Positions 37,430 to 49,438 of a DNA stretch of 64,000 bases are shown piece by piece. The translations under genes and the position numbers were made by a program. The notes under the pieces are model-generated. The model saw nothing but the letters and a program-made list of their open reading frames with translations. It did no database searches and had not been told where the DNA came from. Position 1 is the stretch's first letter; every line of letters starts with the position of its first letter. The DNA comes from Daucus carota subsp. sativus (lineage: Eukaryota > Streptophyta > Magnoliopsida > Apiales > Apiaceae): assembly GCF_001625215.2 (NCBI RefSeq), contig NC_030381.2, positions 36,144,689 to 36,208,688 on the forward strand, read 5' to 3'.

Positions 37430-37798
37430 TCATAAAAATAAAAAAAATATTTCAGGCTCTAATATTTTATTCATATCGGTCAGTACTGTCTGTAGATGTA
37501 TGAGATTGGATATTATTGTGGATTTGTAGTTCTGGAAACAGACTGGAAGGCACACCAAATTTGTGGTGCCTTCATTACTACGAGAATTCACAAAGTACAC
37601 TGGGATAACAACTCTTCGTGATTGTAGGGAATTAATGTCATGCATGTAGTAGTAGAATTTACTCAACACAACAAACATTGTACAATAAAATTGATGCAAC
37701 TCTTCCCAGATCTCTTTCAAACTCCGCTCCCATTTTTCTGCAATTATTGCACTGGATTTTAGCTGTTCTGTTATTACGACTGGGAAGAAGTCCGTCAT
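37430..37798 (-). CDS. Hypothetical open frame, 122 codons
   Basis: The longest unexplained open frame in this spacer. It reads ATG at 37798, then TDFFPVVITEQLKSSAIIAE, and further on WERSLKEIWEELHQFYCTMF and RRVVIPVYFVN. The composition is protein-like for the first 85 codons, less so at the end. No splice partners, no family recognised. It could be a transposon-derived or decayed gene piece, or chance. Confidence 0.2.
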   Translation of the reverse strand: MTDFFPVVITEQLKSSAIIAEKWERSLKEIWEELHQFYCTMFVVLSKFYYYMHDINSLQSRRVVIPVYFVNSRSNEGTTNLVCLPVCFQNYKSTIISNLIHLQTVLTDMNKILEPEIFFLFL

Positions 37799-40700
37799 GT
37801 GACGTGGTACTCTTGTTATCCGCTAGTCATGGTTTTTGGGTAATAAACTGAACGCCGATCATAATTACGAGCAATCAAATTTTATAATCAATGTAACAAA
37901 GAAATGCTATCGTAGGTGCATTCAAAATCATTATTGTGGATACAATTAGAAGAGGCGAGTGATCAACTTAATCCGGAAAAATACTAAACTAGTTTATGGT
38001 GTGCTTTGCTTGACAAAGCAGGGTTAAGTTTTGATAAGACACATGTTAGGCCCTACCAAGATTTCTTAATCTCAGGTATATTTGTCTTTATTGTTGCTTA
38101 CAAACTGTATTTCCAACTATCATAATGCATCTCTTGAATGTCCATGTAAATTGTTCTCTCTAAATTCACAAAGATTATCATTATTCTAAAAATTCTTGAT
38201 TTATTAAAAATTTTCAATTAATTTCTCATCAGTCCTTAAAAAATATTAATCGATTTATAGATTACACTTTGATTTTATTAAATATTTTTGATTTATCTGA
38301 AAATTTCTCAATAAATCCTGAATCAGTAGATCAAGCAATTAGTTCCAGTTTCATTGAAAACGAGCATCATTGTAGATTTATAGGCATTTTTCAGATATAT
38401 AATGTGCTTGTTTAATCCAGCTGGTCAAAGCAATGAAAGTGATTGATTGTAAAGAGCCAAATCCACAAAACCAAAATGGAATGGTCACAGGATCTGCATA
38501 GAAATTCAATTTCTTTAGTTAACCGACAACCCCGTGGCTCCCTTTGCTGTCGGTTGGAGTAAAATAAAACAACTTCAACTACTACTACATGTATTCCATA
38601 TTTAGATGTTTTAAGCAGTGCACAAAATTATCACAATCAGCAAAATATCGATAGTTTAATGATAAAAAAATGGAAGTTCAGAAACTGATCCTATCATAAT
38701 CCTCAGGAAGCAAAACCAGCAGGCAATAGCAAAGAAAGTACTTGCTTATTGTAACTATAATGTGGGTTTAGATTCCATTTCTGCTAAGACATCTATGCCG
38801 TTTGTTATAGGTTTAAGAATGAAAGATCCTGAGAAATACTATCCATGTCAAAATATTATAAATTCTAAAAAAAAGAAAGAAGTATACCATCACTGACTAT
38901 AAAATATCAAGAAAAAATAAAATATTAGATAACTCAATAATTATTTCTGAAATTTCCCCCAAATCTTAGTTGGTATTATATGATTGGTTTTACCTCACAT
39001 TAATCTGTAAACCATCCAATTTGTCATTTGGAAAGGAAAATGAGGAAAAAAGTTAGGACAAAATTTGGAATATACAGAACTATTCAAAAAATATTCATAT
39101 GTTCTTTGTATAAACAATTACTAACAATTATCCTAAAAAACACATATAAATAGTACTCCTACGTGAATATATTTGTCAAAGATTTGGTCCCATTCAGAAA
39201 AATAATTGCAGCCGCTCAAATGTCTCTGCAGCACATGAATCTTTGTTTTCTTTGATGAACTGGAATTTTGGATTCTGTTGGAAGTTACAGAAAAAGGGAA
39301 CTACTTCCAGGAAGCTCAATCTTTGGATAGATACTCTCAATTCAGTTATTTATTATTTCCAACAATTGTATGTTTCGCTTACTTAATATTTGGTCGGTTT
39401 TGAGTTAACCAGAACACGGAAATAACTTCTTTTTTTTCAAATAATTTTAAATTAATCCAAGTCTGACATTATTTTGGTCCAAATTTATTATTTACGGATT
39501 GAATTTGTGCCGGACATTTCGTCTGATTTTTTCAGACTTGTGTGATGATGGGAGTAGGCGGTTAGGTTACAAACACCTTACACATAATCTTTGGTTTTTG
39601 TCTAATTAAAGATATGTAGGGTAATAAAGCCAATCATATTATCTTATGGTCAATGTTTTGGAGCTATTAAAACAGCCAAGTTTAGTTCTTCCTCTTCCAA
39701 ACTAAAATACAAAGCATGAAAGCATTACAGCAGATCTAGGGGACTTGTCCCTGTATTTTTATCGATCCAGTTCTGTTAACAAACACGCGGAGTCTGGAGT
39801 CTTAAAAAGTCTTGAAGAGAATAAAGTTAACTGTTTGTTTCTTTTGTTTTTAAAATAACCTAAATCCACCGCTCACAAATTCGCTTCAATAAACTTCTCT
39901 TATATGCTCCGGTGTACAGGAGAGGTAATCTTTTTGTTAGTTGTTTTTATATATAGGAGTTATGTTTCGATAAATAATTTAGAAATTTTATATTAATGTT
40001 TAAAATAATTTTAAATATCATTTACTGTTTGATTGGTTACAAATTATATAATAAAGGGTCCTCAAATATACTCTCTGGGATCGAATAAAATATTTCATAA
40101 TTTCATTTTACAATATTAGTGACATTCTATAATTAAACTTTATATTCAATTTAACAAATTTTGCACCTGCTTGCAGATAAATTACTTGGATATAATTCTA
40201 AATTTATCATATTGCATTGTCATATGAAAGTATTAATTATATTTTTAAGATCAAGTTAAAAATAGTTAGTTACCTAGGAGAAATATCATATGTAACAATA
40301 TGGGCTACCCTCTCGTCTTGTCCGTTTTATGGATCCTTTATGCAAAGCCCAGTCAAAAAACCAAAGCCCATTTAATTCATTAAACGAGATGGATGAACTC
40401 TTGTACCGGCATTTCAACTTATCCAAATGCAATATTCAAGAAATTACAAAAAAAAATGAAAAATGAAAAAAAAATGCAGTTCATAAAGTTATGTTTGGTA
40501 AGAAAAAGCCGCTCGTGCTGTGTACTTTATTATCTTTACCACTCGAGTTTAGCGTGACGGTGACATTGACCGCAACTCTCTTGTCCTCTCATGTAATCTT
40601 TATCATTTCTCTTTAATTTTTTTCAAAAAAATTCAATTTATTTTATATTTATTTATCAATATATAAAACAAGATATAAAATTTTTAAATATCACTTTATA

Positions 40701-40979
40701 ATCTAACCCTTTTGCACACATTTTGTAAACCACCAATTCACTCATTCCACGTGTCATGAAAATATTTATCTACATTTCTAAAACAATTTACCTTTACTTC
40801 CTTATTTGTGAAATATATAAAGAATAAAAAACAAGGACAATACTAAGTAAAGAAAAGTCCATAAAATTAGAGATATAATAAGGTGGGAGAGGGTGCATGT
40901 AAATAGAATACGGACGCGTCTTCTGATTTCTACCGTCTTCACAAATTGGTCTGAGCCAATTAAGACAAAGCTGTTACAC

Positions 40980-42967
40980 TCGCTCTATATTCTCGCGTTA
41001 TTGTAAGTTCATCCACATATACATACAATAATCTGTATCTATTTTTCATTATGCTGTATCTAATTACTATGCTCAAATGACTAGATTATCTACTTCGATT
41101 CACTGTAGCTGAAGATCAGCTGCGAATTTGTAGTTATACGTGTTAGTTTTTGTGATTTGATTGTGTTTAAGACTTGTTGTTTGTGTTTTTGTGATGCGTG
41201 TCATGTGAATGCGCATTGTGTTGTTTTGATCTGATTGGAATTGTGTTACGTTGTGGTGGAAGTTAGGTTTTGTTAGTCTGTTGATTACTGCATTTTCGGT
41301 GGTTGAAATGTCTTGATTTGCGGTGTCTTGTTTGGAAATAAGGCTTGGTGCTTCGTTTGATTGATTGTTTTAGGAAGCTGAGTGGCGGAGTTTGGGAGAA
41401 ACAGATTTTGGAATTGTCGAGGAAATGGAGGTGTAATAATATGATGATGATTGTGGATAATACGGAGTTGGAGAGTAGAGTTATTTAAGTGGGAGATGAT
41501 TTGTTGGAATGGAATTATAATATGAATGAGCATTGTGCTTGAAAAATGACAACATAATCGCTCATTCGCATTGGTTATATCCTAACAGCCAAAACCACAT
41601 AAGAGTATCGTTAATGTGATGGAAATTTTGTTTGAACTCATGTGAGAGCTGGCTTGAGCATCATAAGCTTTAATTATTTGATGTTGGTGTGTAGTTCAAG
41701 TTAGAGTCAATTCGGTAGGCTTCGAGACAATCACAGTTTACCTCATCTTTTTGTTTGTTTTTTACTTTTTGTAAGGTAGTAGGCTAGTAGCCGTGCTAGG
41801 TTATCTTTATGATTATCAGTGGGTTCTAAGTGTTTGACTGGTTCTTACTTAGATAAAATGAGGTGAAACTTTGAAATAGAAGGATAATTTGGATATGATA
41901 AATTAACATGATTTTAAGATTCTTAGCAAATGTAGCTTAGAATAGGCGGAGCTCATTTACTGTTTGCATAGAATGAATTATCTTAGCTGAAATGGAATAC
42001 TATCAAATGCCTAGTCATAAGAGCATGTCCAATGCAATGAGTGATTCTATATAAGTAATTTGACTTGAAGTATAGAACACACCTCTTCGATGCAATGCCA
42101 AATATGGATGTAGAATAACATTATATACACATGACTTTTGTTATAATTTGAAATCAGAAAGTGATTTTTGGTGCTAAAACAAAACCTGAAGTCTTTTGCA
42201 TAGTCTTTGAAAAAAAAAAGGAGCTAAATAACTCTAAACAGAACCAAATTGCATCTAATCATATTTGAAAAAAATGCATGCTAGCTTTATTGCTTTAATC
42301 ATCCATTTATCTCCCCTTTTTTATTGCTTTGCAATTTTAGCAACATCAATACTTGATTCCCCTTAGCATAGTCTTACTTCAAATCCATTTTTAGTATTGC
42401 CTTAGAGAGGTGCGTTCTCTGCATTGGACTTCACTTTTTATGTTAGCACCATTGATCATGTTTTCATGTCATAATATGTATTTTAGCATTGGACATGCTA
42501 ATAGTGATATATTGTATCTTTATTCTGTAGTTGATTAATAATATCAAAGAAAACACATATGTTGGTGTTTGGTGATTACTCTATAAGAAAGAAAAGATTG
42601 AGGTTAGATTAATGTCACAGTGCGAACATTTCTTCTCTGTAGTTTTTGCGTGCTTCAATAAAATTTTAGAGAGAATTTTCAAATTCAACATTTTGCATTG
42701 AAAATATATGTGAAACAACTTTACCGTGTTTGTCACTTATCTCATTTACTGATTTTCACATTTTGTTCATTTATATTAACGTCGAAAGTTTTATGAATCA
42801 ATTGGAAGCAAATTTTTAGGTGACATTGGCATACTGCTCACCATGGTTTAAAATAGCTGGATGATCCTGGTTTTACACACTAGGAACCATATCTGGCCTT
42901 AAAGCTTTAAAAGTGTCCAGATCTTGATACAGAAGGGCAATTTTCTGAAAGACATCAATAAGGAAAA
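40980..42967 (+). other. Leader exon and long leader intron of the translocator gene
   Basis: A likely first exon ends at about 41000 (TCGCGTTATTG|TAAGTTC or nearby). T-rich, intron-like sequence follows to a probable acceptor near 42932 (CTTGATACAG|AAGGGC), 36 bases before the start codon. It contains a MITE at 42022-42499. The exact donor is uncertain. Confidence 0.45.
42022..42499. mobile_element. MITE with AGCATGTCCAATGC ends
   Basis: Left end AGCATGTCCAATGC at 42022-42035 and its exact complement GCATTGGACATGCT at 42486-42499. Words such as CAATGC and GCATTG recur inside (near 42092, 42417). The ends belong with the GAGCATCTCCAA-type MITEs elsewhere in the window. It lies in the leader intron of the translocator. 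Non-coding. Confidence 0.7.
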
Positions 42968-45900
42968 ATGATCGACAAGTCACTTTTTTTGACCTACTTT
43001 TACCTGCTAGTCTACATTCTGCTCTCGTCTGGAGTTATCCTCTACAACAAGGTATTACTTTGCATTTAATTAGTGTACCCATTTTTGCCTATTTTTGTGA
43101 AATCAGTGTTGTGCATTGGCATCTCTATTGCAGTTATTAGGCCTAATCCCAACAATTATTTCTTTCAAGACCACCCTATAGCTTGGCATAGTATCACGCG
43201 TCTCTCTTTTAGTTATAAACATTGCATCAGAGCTGAAAAAAGGAAGCGCAAAGTCCGAATGAAAAAATATATACATCATAGAGGAATGCTAAATACAGAA
43301 TTGCACTTGTACATCTCGTGGTTTATAGTATTTTTTTAAACTTTTTTTTATTTCTATCTGCATTTGTTCCACAAAATTTTATTTATTTTTTAATAATTAT
43401 ATATCCCACATTTCTACCTTTAAGGTTTCTCACAATTACGGGGTCGGGTCCAGTAATTCCATTGTAAAACCTGAAGTTGTTTTAAATGGTACTGGAAACA
43501 TAAGAATTAAATGTGTCCTTTCTTCTATGCATGGTCATATGTTAATTGCTTACACTACTGCCTTTGTACTTGATTTTTATTTTGGATGTGGTTGATGTGA
43601 ATATGTGATTGAATATTCCTTGTCACATTTGTCTAGTTCTCCATTATGACCTGAAACTTTACGAATATATTGCTTGATTTTATAATGTCTAATTAATTAT
43701 TGATTATATAATGCAGTGGGTTCTCTCTCCGAAGTACTTCAATTTTCCATTTCCTATAACACTTACAATGATTCATATGGGATTTTCTGGAGCAGTGGCA
43801 TTCTTTCTCATTCGTGTTATTAAGGTGATACTCTACTAAAATTTATCAATTTCCCTTAGACATGGGTTTTCTAATAGCCATCTACTACATTTGATTGACT
43901 ACTGTTGCAATTAACAATAGGATACCTGTATACTTCTATTTATCAAGTAAATTGATTGTAATGCAGCAAAACTAATTTTCAGCGTTTTAGTATTGTTTCA
44001 TGCTTAGATTTCTTGCGGTTAGTTAATATGTACAAGTGTAGACATTGCTCTAGCGTGAATCTTCCAAACACACAATGGGTAGCAAAAATATTGAGCACGG
44101 TCTTCAGTAGTTAGTACTGTCCCACATTAGATCTGCATCTTAATATCATTTTGAGAACTAAAGTATCAAGATTTTCAGTGTAGTTTAATTGTATTTCTTT
44201 GGTGTTTTAAAAATAACTGCTCGCTGAAGTGACTTTGTAATGTTTACCCTACTTGTTTGGCAGGTCGTATCTCCTGTTAAAATGACATTTGAAATGTAAG
44301 AATCAAATTTTGTCTGAGAAGACTTAAAACTGTGTATATGATTCTACAGAATGTATGTTGCTTTAGGTGATTATGTTACATTCTTATATTTTAATTGCTT
44401 ATGGCAGATACGCTACATGTGTGATCCCAATCAGTGCCTTCTTTGCTTCAAGTCTTTGGTAAGCACTAGAGCAAATTCTGTGATTGTGCTATCTGCTTCT
44501 ATGCTTATGGGAAACTCTTCTTCATATTCCTTGAAATTTAATTTAGTGTTGTTTCCTGTGAGATTGCTTCTCTTTGCTATCATTCTTACTCTGCCGCTGA
44601 TGTTATAATCTTATCACTCCACATGGTTATAGTTTGCTGATATAGCTCTGGTTATAGTATGGACTTTGGAGTTCTTTGGTCCTGTTCAAATTCACATGCC
44701 ATAATGTGGTTGTTAATTATTAGAGTTAGGTGCTCTGTGTTTGCAATAAGACACTACTATATGACTTTTGAATTTGTTTAACATTAGTATTTTCCTGCAA
44801 TAGTTTAGGTCTGAACATAACTTTACTTGCGTCAAATGACAGCAGTCAGAATAGAATCAATGAATAAATCGATCTATTTTTACCAAACAATATAAACACA
44901 GTTTTCTTTTTGGATGAGTACCAACAATATATGTTTGTGAAATAAATTCCTCCGCAATTATATATTTTCAAGTTGATTTTGATACATTATATACACAGAA
45001 ACTGGTACAACTCTGTTTAGTTGGTGAGAATGGAATGGAATGAACAAAGTTACAGCAGAAATAATGCAGGTAGAATTAAAAAGTAAAAAAAAAATGAGGG
45101 TGTGCAAATTATCTATGATGAGATTTGTTAATAAACACAGTATGATGGAGAATGGAGATTGCTGCTAATATTGGGTGGTTTAAACTCTAGCTTATTCTGC
45201 AAGGAGTGGAATGGAGGTAAGGAATTAAAGTTTTAAACATTTACCCAGCCAAAAACAAATTACATTCCCTTATCTGAGCTGTTTCTACTTCGTATAACAT
45301 GCACAGTTTGCTTCAGTGTCTAATTTAGAATTTTTCAATGAAGGATTATAAGTTATGCCTTACTAGTCCCCTAACTGATAATGACAACTTTTGGAAGACA
45401 ATTACTCTAACATGCGTTGTAAATTCAAATTATTTAAAGTTAGCATGCACTATTTGTATCTTAAATAATAACGCTCACTTATTTTATCGACACAGGTTTG
45501 GTAACACAGCATACTTGCATATATCCGTGGCTTTCATTCAGATGCTCAAAGCCCTAAGTATGCGTTTCAGATATTATTTACGTTCCTTGCTATATATAGT
45601 GAAGAGTTGCTTACATATAGTTCTGTATTTTATAGTGCCTGTGGCAACATTCCTCATGGCCGTTCTATGCGGCACAGACAAATTAAGATGGGACGTTTTC
45701 TTGAATATGTTGCTGGTCAGTGTTGGAGTGGTTGTATCCTCTTATGGGGAAATCCATTTTAATGTGATTGGTACAGCTTACCAAGTCACAGGTATATTTG
45801 CAGAAGCTCTGAGGCTAGTCTTAACCCAAGTCCTCCTTCAAAAGAAAGGCTTGACACTCAATCCTATCACAAGCTTATATTACATCGCTCCATGCAGGTT

Positions 45901-48026
45901 TAAGTTGATTGCTTTTTCAATATATATATTTTTACTAGTAGGTTTAGAAAAATTGTGCAACCATTGCTGAAAGTTTAAAATGTACATATAAATTTTAATA
46001 CACAGATGTCCTTGCTCCATCATTATTCCTGTACCTAGGCAAGATTATTGACTAGGTGATATTCACTGAAAAGAGTCTTCTATTTTTTATGCAAGGAGCA
46101 AGTGTTGTTTAGTGCATGAAGCTACTTTTTTTCTTGGTATTACGCATGTATTATCTTTCCTTAGGGCAACAAAAAGTGGAATGCCTCCCGTTTTCAATTC
46201 ATAAATTTTGTAAAAGATGACCCTGTTACATAACTTCTGTGTTGCTATATTTTGTCACTTGCAGTTTTGCATTTCTATTTGTGCCTTGGTACTTCTTGGA
46301 GCAGCCTGGGATGGAAGTCTCGCAGATTAAATTCAATTTCTGGATCTTTTTCTCCAATGCCATTTGTGCTCTAGCATTGAACTTCTCAATTTTCTTAGTG
46401 ATTGGTAGAACCGGAGCAGTGACAGTTCGAGTCGCTGGTGTTCTGAAAGATTGGATATTGATTGCTCTTTCAACTGTAATATTTCCGGAGTCTATTATTA
46501 CTGGACTAAACATTACTGGCTATGCAATAGGTATCTAATTAACATATTTCTTAAAGCTAACCCCCCTCCATATGCTTTTAACATTATTCTTTGATGTTTA
46601 TTTGCTTCAGCACTATGTGGTGTTGTCTTTTATAACTACATAAAAGTCAGGGATGTTCGTTCATCTCAACTTCCAGTTGAAAGTATTCCAGAAGGAATGA
46701 CACAGGTCAGTTTTTGCAATATCTCATGTTATTTATGGATTTAACTGTTTGTAGTTTATCCCCCCTATATTCTTTTAGGACTTATATGTGTATATACATT
46801 TTATAGATATAAAGTGATCAATGAGCAGGAGAAGGATAAAATCTCTACAAATTACATACTGTATTTATACGAGCTTTTAATCTGTTCTAAAGGATGACCT
46901 GAATGAATGCGGAGAATAGCTACCAAGGGTTTGGGTTGAAGGAATATGACATTTGCCTTTAGAATATGATAAAGGCACGAGTTTCATTAATTTATTCCCC
47001 GCATTCATTCAGGTCAATTAATTAATGAAACTCGTGCCTTTATCATATTCTAAAGGCAAATGTCATGTTCCTAAAATCCAAGTTTCATTAATTTATTTAG
47101 TTATAGTTAAAATTAATTATTTTAATATATGAAAGTTACAAAATGAATGTGTACATACATACTTAGAGCATCTCCAACTCCGCTGAACCCTTAGCCAAAA
47201 TTAATTAATACATACCATATATAAAAAATTATAGAGATTCTATAAAAAAAAAAATTCAACTCCTATAAGACATTGCAGCTGTCTATAATTTTAGTCAACC
47301 TCTAGATATTGGCTATATTTGGCCAACCTCTAGCGACGTATAGACCTTAACAAAATTTCACATCATCTGTGACCATATTAAAAAACATGCCAAAAAGTAA
47401 CGTATACAATTCATTAGGACAGAGGGAGTATCTTTTATTGAAGCATTAAAGTGCGTTCCGAATAGTAAACGTATATAATTAAATGGGACGAAGGGAGCAA
47501 TAGATAATGTGGAATCTTGCTACAGGCCTTTAGAGGTTGGCCAAATATCGCCAACATCAGTAGGTTGGCTATAATTATAGACAAGGGGAATGCCCCATTG
47601 GAGTTGGTTTTTTTTTACAAAATCTCTCAATTTTTTATTTTTAGCATGTAGTAATGACTTTTAGCTAAGGGTTTTATAGGGTTGGAGATGCTCTTAGGTA
47701 CCCAGTATTTAGTAAGAGAAGGGTTAGGTGCATTATTTAGAAGGGAGTTTCATCAAGTATGCCGGGTTTCTATCTACTACCATCGTATTATACCTTAAAA
47801 TTGTTGGATTATCTTAAAAGGGATGCTGTATTTAATCTTGGTTTGGATTTATGGTCAACAGGAATGGAAGTTTGAGAAGAAGCCGACAGATAGTTACGAT
47901 GATGATACAAATAGTAGAGGCCTCGGTTCTGCTTCTGATCAAAGTGTAGACGAAGAGGCACCACTAATTTCTTCATCTAGGATCTCGCATATTGGGCGTT
48001 CACAGCTAAGCAACCGGGATGTATAA
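42968..48026 (+). CDS. Probable sugar-phosphate/phosphate translocator (TPT/NST family)
   Basis: Polytopic carrier of the drug/metabolite superfamily. Relatives sit in Golgi/ER or plastid membranes and exchange phosphorylated or nucleotide sugars; the substrate here is unknown. Coding exons: 42968-43051, 43717-43824, 44264-44295, 44408-44458, 45496-45557, 45636-45897, 46265-46530, 46611-46705, 47862-48026. They sum to 374 codons plus stop with GT-AG borders throughout. Motifs: LSSGVILYNKWVLSPKYF near 20-37, GNTAYLHISVAFIQMLKALM, FAEALRLVLTQVLLQKKGL, and the conserved RTGAVTVRVAGVLKDW with FPESIITGLNITGYAIA. About ten hydrophobic segments. The acidic tail ends DEEAPLISSSRISHIGRSQL, as in the Arabidopsis At3g17430 group. 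Intron 8 (46706-47861) holds two foldback repeats. Confidence 0.95.
46896..47097. repeat. Interleaved inverted repeats in intron 8 of the translocator
   Basis: Arm a GACCTGAATGAATGCGG (46896-46912) is exactly mirrored at 46999-47015. Arm b, 54 bp at 46941-46994 (GGAATATGACATTTGCCTTT onward), is mirrored at 47018-47071 with two mismatches. The order is a, b, a', b', so the two stems overlap instead of nesting. A 17-bp direct repeat AGTTTCATTAATTTATT occurs at 46980-46996 and 47081-47097, enclosing the mirrored copies. Confidence 0.85.
47166..47693. mobile_element. Foldback MITE with GAGCATCTCCAAC ends
   Basis: Ends GAGCATCTCCAAC and GTTGGAGATGCTC, flanked by TTA on both sides (47163-47165, 47694-47696), as in Tourist/PIF-Harbinger elements. 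Inner parts also mirror each other (CTATATTTGGCCAACCTCTA near 47309 against TAGAGGTTGGCCAAATATCG near 47531). At 47417-47502 lie two tandem Stowaway-type right ends (ACAGAGGGAGTA, ACGAAGGGAGCA). Non-coding, inside intron 8 of the translocator. Confidence 0.8.
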
Positions 48027-49148
48027 TGGGATGTATTATAGTCATAGGAGCGCACACTTTGTTTAAAAGTGAAGCAAGACAGGCTGCTTTCAAGTGATCC
48101 ATATATCCAATAGTCACTAGTAAATATTCAATTTTTGTAGGGGATATAAACTACTAAAACAAGCCGCAATACTTAGTGGGACATCTATTCATCCAGCGGC
48201 AGACTTAGCACAGTTCAAATTATGCTCGGGTTCTTGATTTTAATGGCATTATCTTCTTTCTTCTGTGGTTTGCCTTGGCCGGATGTGCTGGTAACATTTT
48301 TCATACTACCAAGTTACAGGCTTGAACAGCCACTTATATTTGTCAGGAGAAGGTACATGACATATTGACTTGTATTCATTAATTTATTCAATCATCATAA
48401 TTATAAAATTATTTATTGTTGAAAAAATTCGACGTCCATTTTAGTGTGTTTCTTCCCTGTATCAGTGGAGCTGGCCTCGTTAATACACCCATTAACACTC
48501 AATCCTACAACTTCCACATTGGATCTTATTCTGTTAATGGTCAAGTTTGTTGTGCCCGGCAACGTGTGTATATTATATATTGCTACGATCTTAACGTTCA
48601 AATTTCTTATTTACTTTACAAATTCTTTTAATGTTCAAATTTCTTGTTCAATCTATTATGTAATACGGCAAGGTTAATTATCATGATGAACTACATTGCT
48701 AGATATTTACATGACCCAGAAAAGAATCGTTACAGGAAATATTATATCCCGTATTATGATATTGTCATCATCAATATTTGAATTCTTATGATTTTATCAA
48801 TTTTTATTTCCAATCTATTATGTCCATATGATTTTTTAAACTTTATAATAAATCATTATTTAATATTTGATTATTTATAAACCACTATAAAATGTGTAAT
48901 ATGTAATATAGGGATGTCTGTTAGTTTTTAATATTAAATAAATAATTACATCATCATTATAATCATGAAAGATCCAATCAATCGTGACTAATCCTCAAAA
49001 AATCGTAAAGAAATTTGAAAAGTGTGATTAACATTAAAAGTTAGTTTGTCACTATGTGCAGAGACAGTAGTGCTCTATGCCTATATCTACACAACTGCTG
49101 ACACTACTATTCGACTTTAATTTCCATTTGTTTCATGCCCTTCTTGAA
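48027..49148. other. Translocator 3' flank and PDK promoter region
   Basis: First 250 bases probably 3' UTR. The rest is AT-rich, with no exon or clear TATA box that I would commit to. The PDK leader must lie before 49149. Confidence 0.45.
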
Positions 49149-49395
49149 ATGGCCGCCAAGAAGCTGTGCGAGTCATTCTCCAAGAGCCTGTTGGATGAAG
49201 TTCATCGATGCGGGTGCATGAAGCAGACCGGGGTGAGTCTCCGGTACATGATGGAATTTGGGTCCAAGCCCACTCTCAGAAATCTTTTGATTTCAGCTCA
49301 GTTTCTTCACAAAGAGCTCCCTATCAGGATTGCTCGCAGAGCTATTGAGCTTCAGAAACTACCCTATGGTTTATCTGATAAGCCTGCTGTTCTTA

Positions 49396-49438
<43 letters not shown>

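Larger units (their letters stand above)
35817..40920. other. Kinase leader/promoter, then long intergenic region
   Basis: 35817 to about 36560 should be leader intron and first exon of the kinase gene (minus). The next 4.3 kb are AT-rich. One open frame (37430-37798) is listed separately; otherwise I see neither exons nor bounded repeats. Confidence 0.4.

Noticed and set aside
41285..41533. 82-codon minus-strand frame
   Set aside because: It lies in the T/G-rich leader intron of the translocator; low-complexity translation, no homology recognised.
45010..45260. GTTTAGTTGG...GAATGGAATG text resembling the MITE at 28636-28850
   Set aside because: The two ends do not form a convincing inverted repeat, so no border can be given.
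49077..49148. Upstream in-frame ATG of PDK
   Set aside because: It adds 24 residues with no family similarity; the known plant enzyme starts at the second ATG (MAAKK).
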